A stretch of DNA of 64,000 nt from Bacteroidetes bacterium UBA7674. GTDB lineage: Bacteria > Bacteroidota > Bacteroidia > Chitinophagales > Chitinophagaceae. The DNA lies in NCBI GenBank assembly GCA_002483105.1, contig DLHG01000009.1, positions 325,598 to 389,597 on the forward strand, in the 5' to 3' direction. A model generated the notes under the pieces. It was not told the DNA's origin. It made no database searches and saw nothing but the letters and a program-made list of their open reading frames with translations. Shown here one piece after another: positions 8,176 through 17,631 of the stretch (within the stretch, counting starts at the first letter, position 1; each line of letters begins with the position of its first letter). Position numbers and translations under genes: made by a program.

Positions 8176-9174
8176 TTACTTGGTATCATAAGCCCACTTT
8201 ATATAAGTAGCACCCCAGGTAAAGCCACCACCGAAGGCAGCCAGTACAATATTGTCCCCTTTCTTCAGCTTGCTTTCCCATTCCCAAAGACACAGCGGCA
8301 GCGTGCCGTTAGTAGTGTTGCCATACTTCTCTATGTTCACCATTACCTTCGCTTCTGGCAGCCCCATACGCTCGCTTGTAGCAGAGATGATGCGCTTGTT
8401 GGCCTGGTGTGGTACCAGCCACGATATGTCGTCAGAAGTAAGGTTGTTGCGTTGCATTATTTCAGCAGCAACCTCTGCCATGTTCTTCACCGCGAATTTG
8501 AATACCGTTTGTCCTTCCTGGTACACAAAGTGTTCCTTGTTCATCACTGTTTCCACAGTGGCCGGTTTTACAGAGCCCCCCGCTTTCTGATGCAGGAAAG
8601 CACGGCCTGCGCCGTCGCTTTTCAGTACAGAATCTATAATACCATATCCATCGGTATTAGGTTCCAGCAATACTGCTCCGCAGCCATCACCAAATATGAT
8701 ACAGGTAGTGCGGTCATCGTAGTTAAGGATAGAGCTCATCTTGTCTCCGCCTACTACTATTATCTTCTTGTAGCGCCCACTTTCTATAAATGAGGTAGCT
8801 GTAGTCAATGCAAATAAAAATCCGCTACAGGCAGCATTTATATCATAACCAAAGGCGTTCTTAAGTCCTGCTTTGTCTGATATCACATTGGCAGTAGCGG
8901 GGAAGGTAAAGTCGGGGGTAGTGGTAGCGCAGATGATACATTCTATCTCCAGCGGGTCAAGGTTCTTTTTGATCAGCAGGTCCTTGATAGCTTCAACAGC
9001 CATATCCGAAGTGCCTTTGCCTTCGCCTTTCAGTATGCGGCGTTCTTTAATTCCTGTCCTTGTCGTTATCCATTCGTCTGTCGTATCTACTATCGTCTCC
9101 AATTCGGCGTTGGTCATTATATAGTCGGGAACGTATCCCCCAACGGCCGTAATTGCGGCATTAACTTTCTGCAT
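8176..9174 (-). CDS. fabH: Beta-ketoacyl-ACP synthase III
   Basis: 332 aa, normal size. It condenses an acyl-CoA primer with malonyl-ACP to start type II fatty-acid synthesis in the cytosol. The Cys-His-Asn triad is visible: Cys116 in [11 protein letters not shown], His256 in VPHQANKR and Asn286 in YGNTTNGT. The latter is a slight variant of the usual GNTxxAS segment. The start [14 protein letters not shown] aligns with the family N-terminus. fabG lies immediately upstream on the same strand (89 nt gap); a TAATTTTG box in that gap suggests fabH can also be expressed on its own. Bacteroidota often have several FabH paralogues, so primer choice cannot be inferred. Confidence 0.95.
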   Translation of the reverse strand: MQKVNAAITAVGGYVPDYIMTNAELETIVDTTDEWITTRTGIKERRILKGEGKGTSDMAVEAIKDLLIKKNLDPLEIECIICATTTPDFTFPATANVISDKAGLKNAFGYDINAACSGFLFALTTATSFIESGRYKKIIVVGGDKMSSILNYDDRTTCIIFGDGCGAVLLEPNTDGYGIIDSVLKSDGAGRAFLHQKAGGSVKPATVETVMNKEHFVYQEGQTVFKFAVKNMAEVAAEIMQRNNLTSDDISWLVPHQANKRIISATSERMGLPEAKVMVNIEKYGNTTNGTLPLCLWEWESKLKKGDNIVLAAFGGGFTWGATYIKWAYDTK

Positions 9175-9206
9175 CGAGCGTTATTTTGAACTTAAAATAT
9201 AAGGGG

Positions 9207-9214
9207 CAAAATTA
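9207..9214 (-). promoter_or_regulatory. Putative -7 box for fabH
   Basis: TAATTTTG on the minus strand, full match to TAnnTTTG, 32 nt upstream of the fabH start in the fabG-fabH gap. No TTG at -33. Confidence 0.45.
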
Positions 9215-9263
9215 GGTCTTTAACTTATTATAGAAGTGCTAAATGTTATATAGCCAAAGTTTC

Positions 9264-10010
9264 TTATGTCGTCATTGCACCGCAGGTATTTATTACCTGT
9301 CCGCTCACATAGCTGCTCATATCACACGCCAGGAACAGGGCCACATTCGCCACTTCTTCCGGCTTGCCGAATCTGCCCATAGGTATCTTCGCGAACCATT
9401 TTTCAGCACCGCCGTCTTTCAGGTAGTGCGTCATATCTGTTTCTATAAAGCCCGGAGCTATACAGTTGCAACGTATATTGCGGCTGCCTATTTCCTGAGC
9501 TATCGATTTCGTGAAGCCTATGATCCCTGCTTTAGACGCTGCATAGCTGCTTTGTCCTGCGTTTCCCTGCACACCCACCACCGAGCTGAGGTTGATGATG
9601 CTGCCCATACGGGCCTTCATCATAGGCTTTATTACTTGCTTGGTCAGGTTATATACCGATTTCAGGTTGGCTTGCATCACATCGTCCCATTGCTCTTCCG
9701 TAAGGCGCAGCAGCAGGTTGTCACGGGAGATACCTGCATTGTTCACGCATATATCTATGGTGCCGAATTCTTTCACCACATCATTCGCCAGTTGCTCTGC
9801 TGCGGCAAAGTTCCCTGCATCCGACTTATACGCCTTGGCTTTTACGCCAAATGAAGCCAGTTTTTCTTCAAGAGCCTTAGCCCTTTCATCAGAAGAAAGA
9901 TATGTAAAGGCAATATTTGCCCCGTTTTCTGCAAATTTCAAAGCGATAGCCTCACCTATGCCACGACTGGCACCTGTTATCAATGCTACCTTGTTCTCCA
10001 GTAATTTCAT
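9264..10010 (-). CDS. fabG: 3-oxoacyl-ACP reductase (SDR)
   Basis: 248 aa classical short-chain dehydrogenase. The NADPH-binding motif TGASRGIG is at residues 12-19, NNAG follows later, and the catalytic residues are Ser143 (NLSSVVG), Tyr156 and Lys160 (YAASK). The C-terminus GQVINTCGAMTT is of the FabG kind. It reduces beta-ketoacyl-ACP in fatty-acid elongation. Its position directly upstream of fabH on the same strand supports the fatty-acid assignment over a generic SDR. Confidence 0.92.
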   Translation of the reverse strand: MKLLENKVALITGASRGIGEAIALKFAENGANIAFTYLSSDERAKALEEKLASFGVKAKAYKSDAGNFAAAEQLANDVVKEFGTIDICVNNAGISRDNLLLRLTEEQWDDVMQANLKSVYNLTKQVIKPMMKARMGSIINLSSVVGVQGNAGQSSYAASKAGIIGFTKSIAQEIGSRNIRCNCIAPGFIETDMTHYLKDGGAEKWFAKIPMGRFGKPEEVANVALFLACDMSSYVSGQVINTCGAMTT

Positions 10011-10428
10011 CTATTATGGTCAATTTGAACTGCTAAAATAATGGATAAGTTAGTATTATGTAAGGTTTTTCCCTACAAAACACATTATGAACATTATATG
10101 GCTGTAAATCGGCTACCATCCACTCAAATTCAAGCCTTGTAATATCTCAAAAAGGCATGTCCCGTTTGTTTAAGTATTCTTTTCCTCAAAAACGGAATAA
10201 AGTGGGATGTGGGGTAGCTCTGCGGCAAATAATAAAAATCGCAGCCCAAAACCATACGGTATAGAATTGCGTATGTAGCCCTGTATTACGTGTCAGGAGG
10301 ATAAGTCGTAAAAAATATAGCAATGTGACTACCTCCGTGAAAGGCAAAATTACTTATTCTCCCTGCTTGCAAAACGCGGCTCGGTTTTTAGTTACGTAGT
10401 TGATAATTTTTAAAGAAATCTTAAGCTT
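10011..10428. other. Intergenic region, divergent upstream of fabG and a T9SS cargo gene
   Basis: 418 bases with no credible ORF on either strand. I see no clean TAnnTTTG box, strong hairpin or repeat; it presumably holds both divergent promoters. Confidence 0.5.
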
Positions 10429-12537
10429 ATGAAAAACAATTTACTATTTAAGGGATTACTGGTAGCAGCACTTGGTTGCACGGCATCATCCCTGCACGCT
10501 CAGCCATGCAGCGGTGTCCCTAATATCGGCGGAGCCAATGCAACTGATTCATTCTTTAATTGCAGCGGTACACCTCAGCTTGGTCTCACGTCGTTCCCTG
10601 TAGAAACAGGTATTACCTACCAATGGCAATCTTCTCCAACATTAGCAGGTATTTTCACTCACGTAGGTCCCGTGTTGACTTCACCGAACTTTACTGCTCC
10701 GGCAATTGACTCTACTGTTTACTACCGTGTCATAGCTAACTGCACTAGCCTGGGTGGTGGCAGTGCTACTTCCAATGTATTAGCTATAACGGTAGATACA
10801 ACACCTGCTGTCATCGTGTTGTCACCGATGAGCCCTGCGCCTTTATGCACAGGTTCTTCAGCTAGCTTCACGGGTACGGCTGTAGGCGCTGTTGTTTCGT
10901 ATCAATGGCTGGAAAATAACAACATCATAAATGATGGCGGTGTTTATTCAGGTACTAATACTGACAGTTTACATATCAGTAATGTTGCTGGCCTCGATAG
11001 CAATACCTATTCTTTAGTAGCATACGGTTGTAGCAATTCAGATACAAGTTCTGAAGCAATTCTTGCAGTAAATGCAATGGACGTGTGGACCGGTAATGTA
11101 AATAACCTTTGGTCTGAACCAGATAACTGGAGCTGCAATGCAATTCCTGTTGTTAGTTCCGATGTGGTTATACCGCTAACTCTTTTACAACCTGTAGTTG
11201 ATATTGATTCTGCTATAGCTAATACAATAACTATTGATTCAGGTGCTATCCTTTCTTTCCTTCCTGCAAGTGCGCTGGAACTGAAGTCTACCATTACTGA
11301 AAATGGTGTGTTCGATGCCACTCTTGGTAAAGTAATATTGTCTGGCGCTTTCGCTCAGAACATTCCCGGAGGTACTTATTATGACCTTACTATCGATGGT
11401 GGTAGTACTAAAGTAAGTGATAGCGATGTTGTGATTACACACGTGCTTAACCTGATGTGGGGTTATGTACAGATCGGTAATAACGACCTGATATTAGCTA
11501 GTCCGGATTCTACAATTGGTGGTGGTGAATTTGCATTCATCTCTACAAATGATACAGGTGTAGTCACTTTCCTTGGTTTAGGTATTACAGATACTGTTAC
11601 TTTCCATGTAGGGCAGGTTACGTACAATCCGCTTGGTTTCAGGAATAATGGTGTTGTAGATAATTTCAGTGTTCGTGTTACTAATAATGTGTATGAAGAT
11701 GGCGTTGGTAATGTACAACAATGGGTTACCTTCCCGGTCATTAACCGCACATGGATGATCTCTGAGGCAGTTCCGGGTGGTTCTCTTGTTACTATGAGCC
11801 CACACTGGTATTTACCGGGTGATGCTATGAATGGTTTCAACAACAACTTCGTGTATGTTATTCACCACAATGGCACAGAATGGGAAAGTCTGATAGATTC
11901 TAACACTACAGGTACTATGGCTATGGGCAATAACCCGTACTATACCACTGCAACAAACGTAACTGATTTCTCTCCGTTCTCAGTAGGTTCAGGAAATCAG
12001 TTCCCGCTTACTATCAAATTGTCTGATATAGCTGCTGTAAATATCGGTTCTGTCAATAACATCGATTGGCAGTCTGCTTCTGAGTCTTTAGGCGACAAGT
12101 ATGAATTAGAGCGTAGCACAGACGGAAAGTCTTTCACTACTATCACTTCAGTACCTTCAAAAGGTGAAGCAGCTTCATATACTTATCGTGATATGACTCC
12201 GGTTTCGGGCATCAATTACTATCGTGCAAAAATGATAGATGCGAACGGAAAGTTCAATTACTCAAAGGTTGTTTCAGCAACAGTGAGTGGTGCATCAGTA
12301 TTCACAGTTCAGGCATATCCTAACCCGGTTGGTAATGTAGTGAACCTGAATGTCAACGGTACTATGGCAGCTAATGCCACTGCATTGGTTACTGATATGA
12401 CAGGCCGTACGATCAAGTCGGTTCAATTAAGCACCAACAATGCCGACATCGACATGAGTGGTCTTGCACCTGGTATTTACTTCATCAAGTATTCTGATGA
12501 TGTACATCAGGCATCTGTGAAGATCAACAAGCAGTAA
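10429..12537 (+). CDS. Secreted T9SS type A sorting-domain protein with Ig-like region
   Basis: 702 aa. Signal peptide MKNNLLFKGLLVAALGCTASSLHAQ. Residues about 28-120 and 125-215 look like Ig-like beta-sandwich segments (TYQWQSSPTLAG and SYQWLENNN are typical strands with Trp). The middle has a beta-rich region beginning VWTGNVNNLWSEPDNW, as in cell-surface beta-helix/DUF-type proteins. Residues about 540-625 form a fibronectin-like domain (WQSASE, YELERSTDGKSF, YYRAKMIDANGKF) common just before the sorting domain. The final about 75 residues are the type A CTD (QAYPNPVGNVVNLNV, VTDMTGRT, LAPGIYFIKY). It is probably a surface or secreted adhesin-like protein; ligand unknown. A strong terminator follows. 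Confidence 0.87.
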   Translation: MKNNLLFKGLLVAALGCTASSLHAQPCSGVPNIGGANATDSFFNCSGTPQLGLTSFPVETGITYQWQSSPTLAGIFTHVGPVLTSPNFTAPAIDSTVYYRVIANCTSLGGGSATSNVLAITVDTTPAVIVLSPMSPAPLCTGSSASFTGTAVGAVVSYQWLENNNIINDGGVYSGTNTDSLHISNVAGLDSNTYSLVAYGCSNSDTSSEAILAVNAMDVWTGNVNNLWSEPDNWSCNAIPVVSSDVVIPLTLLQPVVDIDSAIANTITIDSGAILSFLPASALELKSTITENGVFDATLGKVILSGAFAQNIPGGTYYDLTIDGGSTKVSDSDVVITHVLNLMWGYVQIGNNDLILASPDSTIGGGEFAFISTNDTGVVTFLGLGITDTVTFHVGQVTYNPLGFRNNGVVDNFSVRVTNNVYEDGVGNVQQWVTFPVINRTWMISEAVPGGSLVTMSPHWYLPGDAMNGFNNNFVYVIHHNGTEWESLIDSNTTGTMAMGNNPYYTTATNVTDFSPFSVGSGNQFPLTIKLSDIAAVNIGSVNNIDWQSASESLGDKYELERSTDGKSFTTITSVPSKGEAASYTYRDMTPVSGINYYRAKMIDANGKFNYSKVVSATVSGASVFTVQAYPNPVGNVVNLNVNGTMAANATALVTDMTGRTIKSVQLSTNNADIDMSGLAPGIYFIKYSDDVHQASVKINKQ

Positions 12538-12552
12538 GTAGAGTGTCTCATA

Positions 12553-12591
12553 AAAAGTGAAAGCCTCCCACATCGGGAGGCTTTCACTTTT
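12553..12591. terminator. Bidirectional terminator, 17-bp perfect stem
   Basis: AAAAGTGAAAGCCTCCC pairs with GGGAGGCTTTCACTTTT around a 5-nt loop, with T runs on both strands. It lies between the T9SS cargo gene and convergent hemW. Confidence 0.9.
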
Positions 12592-12623
12592 ATATTAAGA
12601 GATTCAGTATGCACAAGCACTCA

Positions 12624-12735
12624 CGTCTAAATCAACCAATCAACTTTTCAACTTGCTCCGCCGTTGTTGGTCGCTGACCAACAACCCACGCTACACATGT
12701 CTTCCCGTCTAAATCAACTAATCAACTCTTCAACT
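12624..12735. repeat. 30-bp direct repeats flanking a perfect hairpin
   Basis: Two copies of a 30-bp sequence beginning CGTCTAAATCAAC (12624-12653 and 12706-12735) differ at two positions. Between them is a perfect 9-bp hairpin, TTGTTGGTC-GCT-GACCAACAA (12664-12684). The second copy runs into the hemW stop codon. Confidence 0.75.
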
Positions 12736-13864
12736 AATCAACAAACAACTCCCCCGCTATCCTGTCCGCAAACAACTTCCCCGCCGGGGTCAGTATCAGT
12801 TTATTATCCTGCTCGGTCAGCCATCTCCGCTCCCTGAATTCATAACTACTTTCCACTACTTGCTTGGCATAGTCGTCCCCCCATTCGTTGCGTATCTTTT
12901 GCAGATCGCAGCCCCACATCGTGCGCAGGCTGGTCATTATATACTCATTCAGGTGTTCGGTGGGTGTCAGCTTCTCTTCCTCGTAGGTAAGCTCGTTATT
13001 CAGTAATATGCTTTTGGTGTACAAAGCGTTGTTAGCAATGTTCCACCTGCGGCTCTTCCCGTCAAACGAATGAGCCGATGGGCCGATCCCCAGGTAGGGT
13101 AGTCCCCGCCAGTAATTGGTGTTGTGAACTGCATGATGCCCCGGCTTCGCCAGGTTCGATATTTCATAATGATCATAGCCCATTACCTCTGCCTGTTCCA
13201 TCAATATCTCAAACTGCCCTGCCGACTGTTCCGCATCCACCGGAGCGGTCTTCTTCTTTTTAATATTGCTGGCCAGTGCAGTGCCTTCTTCTACGGTCAA
13301 AGCATAAGAAGAAAAGTGCGGTATCTGCAAAGCGGCCACTTGTGCCAGGTTATATTTCCAGTCAGCATCGGTCAGCCCCGGTGTTCCGTATATCAGGTCT
13401 ATGGTAATGTTGGGGAATCCCGCATCCTGCGCTGCTTTTATCGCATAGTCTGCTTCCTGTGCATTGTGCGCCCGGTTCATATATTGCAGGTCAGCATCAC
13501 GAAACGACTGTGTGCCTATACTAAAGCGGTTGATGGGTGTGCTCCGCAGCGCTTTCAGGTAGTTTGGGTTCAGGTCATCAGGATTAGCCTCCAGGGTGCA
13601 TTCCTTTAGCTGATCTATCGGGTAGAGCTTGTATATATGCTCAAATATCCTGCTGATCTCATCCGCGCTCAGGATAGACGGTGTACCGCCACCAAAATAG
13701 ATGGTCTCTATTGGTGCAAATTGCAAATAATTCTTCTGTATCTCCAGCTCATGCATGATAGCCTTGAGTACATCATCTTTCAAATTCAGCGTGGTCGAAA
13801 AATGGAAATTGCAGTATGTGCAAGCCTGTTTGCAAAAAGGAATATGTATGTAAATGCCTGCCAT
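12734..13864 (-). CDS. hemW: Radical-SAM family haem chaperone HemW
   Basis: 376 aa, typical length. The radical-SAM cluster motif is CxxxCxYC: Cys11, Cys15 and Cys18 in PFCKQACTYCNFHFS, which separates HemW from oxygen-independent coproporphyrinogen oxidase HemN (longer, with a different N-terminus). FGGGTPS and the TIDLIYGTPG segment are also present. Characterised homologues bind haem and deliver it to haem proteins. It is transcribed divergently from the BamA-like gene and its 3' end lies in a repeat-rich intergenic region. The start is the only ATG compatible with the conserved MAGIYIHIPFC N-terminus. Confidence 0.93.
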   Translation of the reverse strand: MAGIYIHIPFCKQACTYCNFHFSTTLNLKDDVLKAIMHELEIQKNYLQFAPIETIYFGGGTPSILSADEISRIFEHIYKLYPIDQLKECTLEANPDDLNPNYLKALRSTPINRFSIGTQSFRDADLQYMNRAHNAQEADYAIKAAQDAGFPNITIDLIYGTPGLTDADWKYNLAQVAALQIPHFSSYALTVEEGTALASNIKKKKTAPVDAEQSAGQFEILMEQAEVMGYDHYEISNLAKPGHHAVHNTNYWRGLPYLGIGPSAHSFDGKSRRWNIANNALYTKSILLNNELTYEEEKLTPTEHLNEYIMTSLRTMWGCDLQKIRNEWGDDYAKQVVESSYEFRERRWLTEQDNKLILTPAGKLFADRIAGELFVD

Positions 13865-13889
13865 TGATACTACAAAGGTATTTAAATCG

Positions 13890-13916
13890 TTGTTAGGGCA
13901 TATTTGCCTAATTTTG
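13890..13916 (+). promoter_or_regulatory. Promoter of the BamA/TamA-like gene
   Basis: TTG at 13890-13892, 16-nt spacer, TAATTTTG at 13909-13916. The box overlaps the upstream in-frame TTG (13904), so translation must start at the ATG at 13928. Confidence 0.65.
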
Positions 13917-13927
13917 AAAGCATACAG

Positions 13928-15715
13928 ATGTCTAGGTTTCCTGCGTTTTTACTGCTCATTTTTGCTCTATGTTGTCTCCCTTCACAGGCAGCAGCACAAA
14001 CCAGCGCGGTAAAGCTCCACAGAGTGGACAGCAACCAGGCACTATTGCTCAGTTTGGCAGAGGTGCCGGAAAAGTTTGAAGACCCCGGCTATTCTTATGA
14101 TTATTTAAAAAAGCTGGTACCCTCTCTGCAGGAAAAAGGTTACCTCGCTGCTTCTATTGATAGCATTTATTTCCAGAATGATAACTACGGTGCTTTCGTA
14201 TTCCTCGGCAAGCAATACAAATGGGCGCGCCTTTCTTTCGACTCCATTCCCAATTCCCTTTGGGCAGAAGCAAGTATAGATCCCCGCCAATGGCAGGATG
14301 CAAAACTCAATCCCAAGCGACTCTCAGGTGTTACCGAAAAACTCCTCACCTGGTGCGAGCAGAATGGCTATCCCTTTGCTAAGGCATGGCTCAATGACGT
14401 GCAGGTAAATGAAGACGGTGGTGTAAACGCGTTTATGATGCTGGACAAAGGTCCATTGCGAAAGATAGATTCTATCAATGTAAAAGGCACAGCACGCATC
14501 AGCAAAAACTACATGATGCGTTACCTCGATATTTTTGAAGGGGAGTATTACAATGAGAAGAAGCTGAAAGCCGTTACCAACCGGCTCAACGAGATCCCCT
14601 TCCTTGAGCAGTCTGAGCCATGGAGGGTAAAGTTCAAGCTAACGACCACTGAGGTCGACCTGTACCTGCGCGAGCGAAAGGCCAACCAGCTCAATGCCAT
14701 TATAGGACTGCTGCCTAATAATGTGGAGACAAACAAGTTCCTCCTGACGGTTGATGCTTTGTTCGCCTTTCAGAATATCCTCTCCATGGGTGAGTCCATC
14801 AGTGTCACTTATCAAAATCTTCAATACAAATCTCCCCGGCTGAAGGCCAGTGGTATCATGCCTTTCCTGCTCAATAGCCCTTTTGGTATTGATGCCAACT
14901 TCGACTTGTTTAAAAAAGACACTGCTTTCCGCCGCACTACATTCCAACTAGGTGTTCGTTATCAGCTCAATGCCACCGACTTCCTGCGTGTATTCTACCA
15001 GAACCAAAGCAACAGGCTTATTACTGTGGATACAAACTATGTAAGGGTGAATAAGCGTTTGCCGGAAAATGTGGATGTAAGTGCCAATGGGGGCGGTTTT
15101 GAATTTGTGATGAACCGTACAGACTACCGCCCCAATCCGCTAAAAGGCTGGAGGGGTAGGGCTCTGATGAGTGCATTGCTCCGCAACCTCCGCCGCTCTG
15201 ATGTCATTACAGGAATGAGGGACGGAACGGGTTTCAACTACAACAGTCTTTACGATAGCATGGAAAAAAGGAAATATCAATACAGGGCAGAAGGGGAGCT
15301 GGCTTATTTTCTACCCATAGGCAAAAAGGCTACTTTCCTCACAGCATACACCGGCGGTTGGATAAGCGGAACCAATCTTTTTCAAAATGAATTGTACCAG
15401 ATAGGTGGCTTCAAGCTCTTGCGTGGTTTCGATGAGCAAAGTGTATACACCAATCAATACCACGTCATTACACTTGAGCTCCGACTCTTGTTGGATAGAA
15501 ATTCCAATGTGTACCTTTTCAGTGACAACGGCTATATCATTAGTCAATACAGCGGCTTTTACCGGGAAGGTTTGTATAATGGATTCGGTGCCGGTGCCAG
15601 TTTGCAGATACGGTCGGGTTTGTTCACTATCAACTACGGTATCGGACGAACAGAAGGTAATCCCGTACAATTTCGTCAATCAAAAATTCACTTTGGCTAT
15701 GTAGCCTATTTTTAA
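13928..15715 (+). CDS. BamA/TamA-family outer-membrane protein
   Basis: 595 aa from the ATG at 13928 (the open frame extends to a TTG at 13904 that lies inside the promoter box). Signal peptide MSRFPAFLLLIFALCCLPSQAAAQ. The periplasmic part includes at least one clear POTRA-like unit (about 175-235: LRKIDSINVKGTARIS, MMRYLDIFEGEYYNEKKL). From about 265 on, alternating amphipathic strands form a surface-antigen (bacterial Omp85) barrel ending in a C-terminal aromatic residue (FGYVAYF), the outer-membrane insertion signal. The GGFKLLRGFDEQ motif corresponds to the conserved RGF of Omp85 loop 6. It is shorter than BamA, so a TamA-like or accessory assembly role is more likely. Promoter is its own; a DUF4271 gene follows closely. 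Confidence 0.85.
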   Translation: MSRFPAFLLLIFALCCLPSQAAAQTSAVKLHRVDSNQALLLSLAEVPEKFEDPGYSYDYLKKLVPSLQEKGYLAASIDSIYFQNDNYGAFVFLGKQYKWARLSFDSIPNSLWAEASIDPRQWQDAKLNPKRLSGVTEKLLTWCEQNGYPFAKAWLNDVQVNEDGGVNAFMMLDKGPLRKIDSINVKGTARISKNYMMRYLDIFEGEYYNEKKLKAVTNRLNEIPFLEQSEPWRVKFKLTTTEVDLYLRERKANQLNAIIGLLPNNVETNKFLLTVDALFAFQNILSMGESISVTYQNLQYKSPRLKASGIMPFLLNSPFGIDANFDLFKKDTAFRRTTFQLGVRYQLNATDFLRVFYQNQSNRLITVDTNYVRVNKRLPENVDVSANGGGFEFVMNRTDYRPNPLKGWRGRALMSALLRNLRRSDVITGMRDGTGFNYNSLYDSMEKRKYQYRAEGELAYFLPIGKKATFLTAYTGGWISGTNLFQNELYQIGGFKLLRGFDEQSVYTNQYHVITLELRLLLDRNSNVYLFSDNGYIISQYSGFYREGLYNGFGAGASLQIRSGLFTINYGIGRTEGNPVQFRQSKIHFGYVAYF

Positions 15716-15720
15716 AACAG

Positions 15721-15728
15721 TAAATTTG
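15721..15728 (+). promoter_or_regulatory. -7 box before the DUF4271 gene
   Basis: TAAATTTG, match to TAnnTTTG, 9 nt before the ATG at 15738 and overlapping the alternative TTG start at 15726. Confidence 0.5.
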
Positions 15729-15737
15729 CGCTGCTTT

Positions 15738-16613
15738 ATGCGCCTCACACACAAGCCATACCTTTTTATTTTATTGCTGCTGCTGCTTTCAGTGTCCGCA
15801 ATGGCTAAAGTATCTACTGCCAAATACGGTGTAGTAATACCTTACGACTCAGCCGCCATGCAAAAGATGGCCGTAAAGAAAATGGACAGCGTAATAAAGG
15901 CGCATCCGCAGATGTCCCTGAAGTATGGTGTTTCACGCATCATGAAGCACAAGCCTTTCAATAACCGCACTAAAGATTTTTATGTACTCATCAGCCTTTG
16001 TCTCATGCTCGGGCTCATCCGTTACGGCAACCCCAAGTATTTCAATGGCTTGGTGCATGCGTTCCGCAACCCTACCCTCAGTGGCCGCCAGCTAAAGGAT
16101 CAGATACAGGCTACCCGGTTGTCCAACTTGCTGATGAACATATTCTTCACCATGTCGGCGGGCACTTATGTTTACTATGTGATATACGTCTCCCAACGCA
16201 ACGGCGCTATGCCTCCGTCTATGTTACTGGCATTGCTGATAGGGGGAATGATGGGAATATACCTGGGTAAATACGCAGTGATCCGTTTTAGCGGATGGGC
16301 CTTCAAGCTGGAAGGCATTACTGATTTTTACTTATTTAATGTTTTCTTAATAAACAAGATCCTCGCTATTGCATTGCTGCCGTTTATAGTATTGTTTGCG
16401 TTTGCCGACCCTGCATATACGCAACCCTTGCTCATAGTCTCTTTTGTGCTGGTAGGAGTTTTATTGATAAACAGATATACACGTTCCTGGCAGGTATTCG
16501 GGTCGTTCTTCCAGTACAGTAAATTCCATTTTTTTATGTACCTTTGCGCCTCGGAATTATTGCCCCTGGCAGTGTTGATGAAGCTCTTGGTGCGTGGAAT
16601 GTTGTACTTCTAA
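15738..16613 (+). CDS. DUF4271 integral membrane protein
   Basis: 291 aa from the ATG at 15738. It has a signal-like N-terminus (YLFILLLLLLSVSAMA), a polar stretch with KMDSVIKAHPQ, then about six hydrophobic segments: around 80-95 (VLISLCLMLGLI), 130-150, 158-180, 205-228 (INKILAIALLPFIVLFAF), 233-250 and 265-285. The layout matches DUF4271, a Bacteroidota-restricted inner-membrane family usually encoded next to a uroporphyrinogen-III-synthase-like gene, as here. The function is unknown. It likely shares a transcript with the next gene (65-nt gap). Confidence 0.8.
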   Translation: MRLTHKPYLFILLLLLLSVSAMAKVSTAKYGVVIPYDSAAMQKMAVKKMDSVIKAHPQMSLKYGVSRIMKHKPFNNRTKDFYVLISLCLMLGLIRYGNPKYFNGLVHAFRNPTLSGRQLKDQIQATRLSNLLMNIFFTMSAGTYVYYVIYVSQRNGAMPPSMLLALLIGGMMGIYLGKYAVIRFSGWAFKLEGITDFYLFNVFLINKILAIALLPFIVLFAFADPAYTQPLLIVSFVLVGVLLINRYTRSWQVFGSFFQYSKFHFFMYLCASELLPLAVLMKLLVRGMLYF

Positions 16614-16678
16614 ATAAGAATCCTTTCCGGGTACCACTGGTAACAAAAACAAAAAAAATAACCCCGTTTTAATGCATT

Positions 16679-17464
16679 ATGGCCAAAGCTGTTAATTCGA
16701 CAACTAAGGATACTAAGGTTAACTCAATATTGATTACCCAGCCCAAGCCGGATAGCGATAAGTCACCTTATTATGAACTGGCGAAAAAATATGACTTAAA
16801 GCTGGACTTCCATCCCTTCATAAGAGTAGAGGGTCTGAGTGGTAAAGAGTTTCGCAAGCAACGCATAGATATTGCGGAGCATACAGCTATCATATTCAAC
16901 AGCCGCAACGCGGTAGATAATTTCTTCCGTATTTGTGATGAGCTAAAAGTGAAGGTATCGCAGGACATGAAGTATTTCTGCATTACCGAAGCCGTAGCAC
17001 TGTATCTCCAGAAGTTTATTCTTTATCGCAAGCGCAAAGTGTTTTTCTCTGCCGATGGTTCTGTGGACGGACTGATGGACGTGCTCGGTAAGCATAAGAG
17101 TAACGAAAAGTTCATAGTGCCCACAACAGATGGTAACGCTAAGAATGAAATCTCGCAATATTTCACCAAGCATGGGTCTACTTTCGTGGAGGCTACCCTT
17201 TTTCGTACAGTCTCCAACGATATCACACCGGTGATGAAAGAAAGCTACGATATGATCGTATTCTTCAGCCCCTTCAGTGTGAACACATTAATGGAGAATG
17301 AACCTAAATTCAAGCAGAATGGCACCATTATAGGCGCTTTCGGCCCCACTACTTCAAAAGCAGTGGAAGACTTCGGACTGAGGCTCGATGTAAAGGCCCC
17401 CGCTCCCAATGCACCTTCTATGGTAGCTGCACTGGAGCGTTACCTTGTTGACCAGAAAAAATAA
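16679..17464 (+). CDS. hemD: Uroporphyrinogen-III synthase family protein (HemD-like)
   Basis: 261 aa. Two-lobed HemD-like pattern: ILITQPKPDSDKSPYYELAKKY at the start, IIFNSRNAVDNFF (about 64-76), YFCITEAVALYL, then FSADGSVDGLMDVL, IVFFSPFSVNTLM and IGAFGPTTSKAVEDFGL, which correspond to the conserved lobes of uroporphyrinogen-III synthase. HemD cyclises hydroxymethylbilane in tetrapyrrole synthesis. The sequence is divergent and the N-terminus carries an extra about 15-residue Thr/Lys-rich stretch. In many Bacteroidota this DUF4271-linked copy occurs apart from other hem genes, so a non-catalytic or regulatory role is possible. A terminator follows. Confidence 0.78.
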   Translation: MAKAVNSTTKDTKVNSILITQPKPDSDKSPYYELAKKYDLKLDFHPFIRVEGLSGKEFRKQRIDIAEHTAIIFNSRNAVDNFFRICDELKVKVSQDMKYFCITEAVALYLQKFILYRKRKVFFSADGSVDGLMDVLGKHKSNEKFIVPTTDGNAKNEISQYFTKHGSTFVEATLFRTVSNDITPVMKESYDMIVFFSPFSVNTLMENEPKFKQNGTIIGAFGPTTSKAVEDFGLRLDVKAPAPNAPSMVAALERYLVDQKK

Positions 17465-17486
17465 GAAAATACTATCTCCATAATCG

Positions 17487-17514
17487 AAAGGGCTCCGCAA
17501 GAGCCCTTTTCTTA
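17487..17514 (+). terminator. Terminator after the hemD-like gene
   Basis: AAAGGGCTC-CGCAA-GAGCCCTTT stem-loop followed by TCTTATT. Confidence 0.78.
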
Positions 17515-17631
17515 TTCTAACATATTCCTTACACACACGAGTTGCCACATAGGGGCAAAAGCTTTGTAGGGATCTGAATGAACCGGACGCGCGCTCGGTA
17601 GGTGTGCCACCCACGCCTTTTCTTATTGTAC

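Noticed and set aside
12624..12735. CRISPR array considered for the repeated 30-bp units
   Set aside because: Only two copies, no regular series of unique spacers, and no cas genes in the window.
13904..13927. Longer BamA-like start from TTG 13904
   Set aside because: This TTG sits within the promoter region and upstream of the signal peptide; the ATG at 13928 gives a proper signal peptide.
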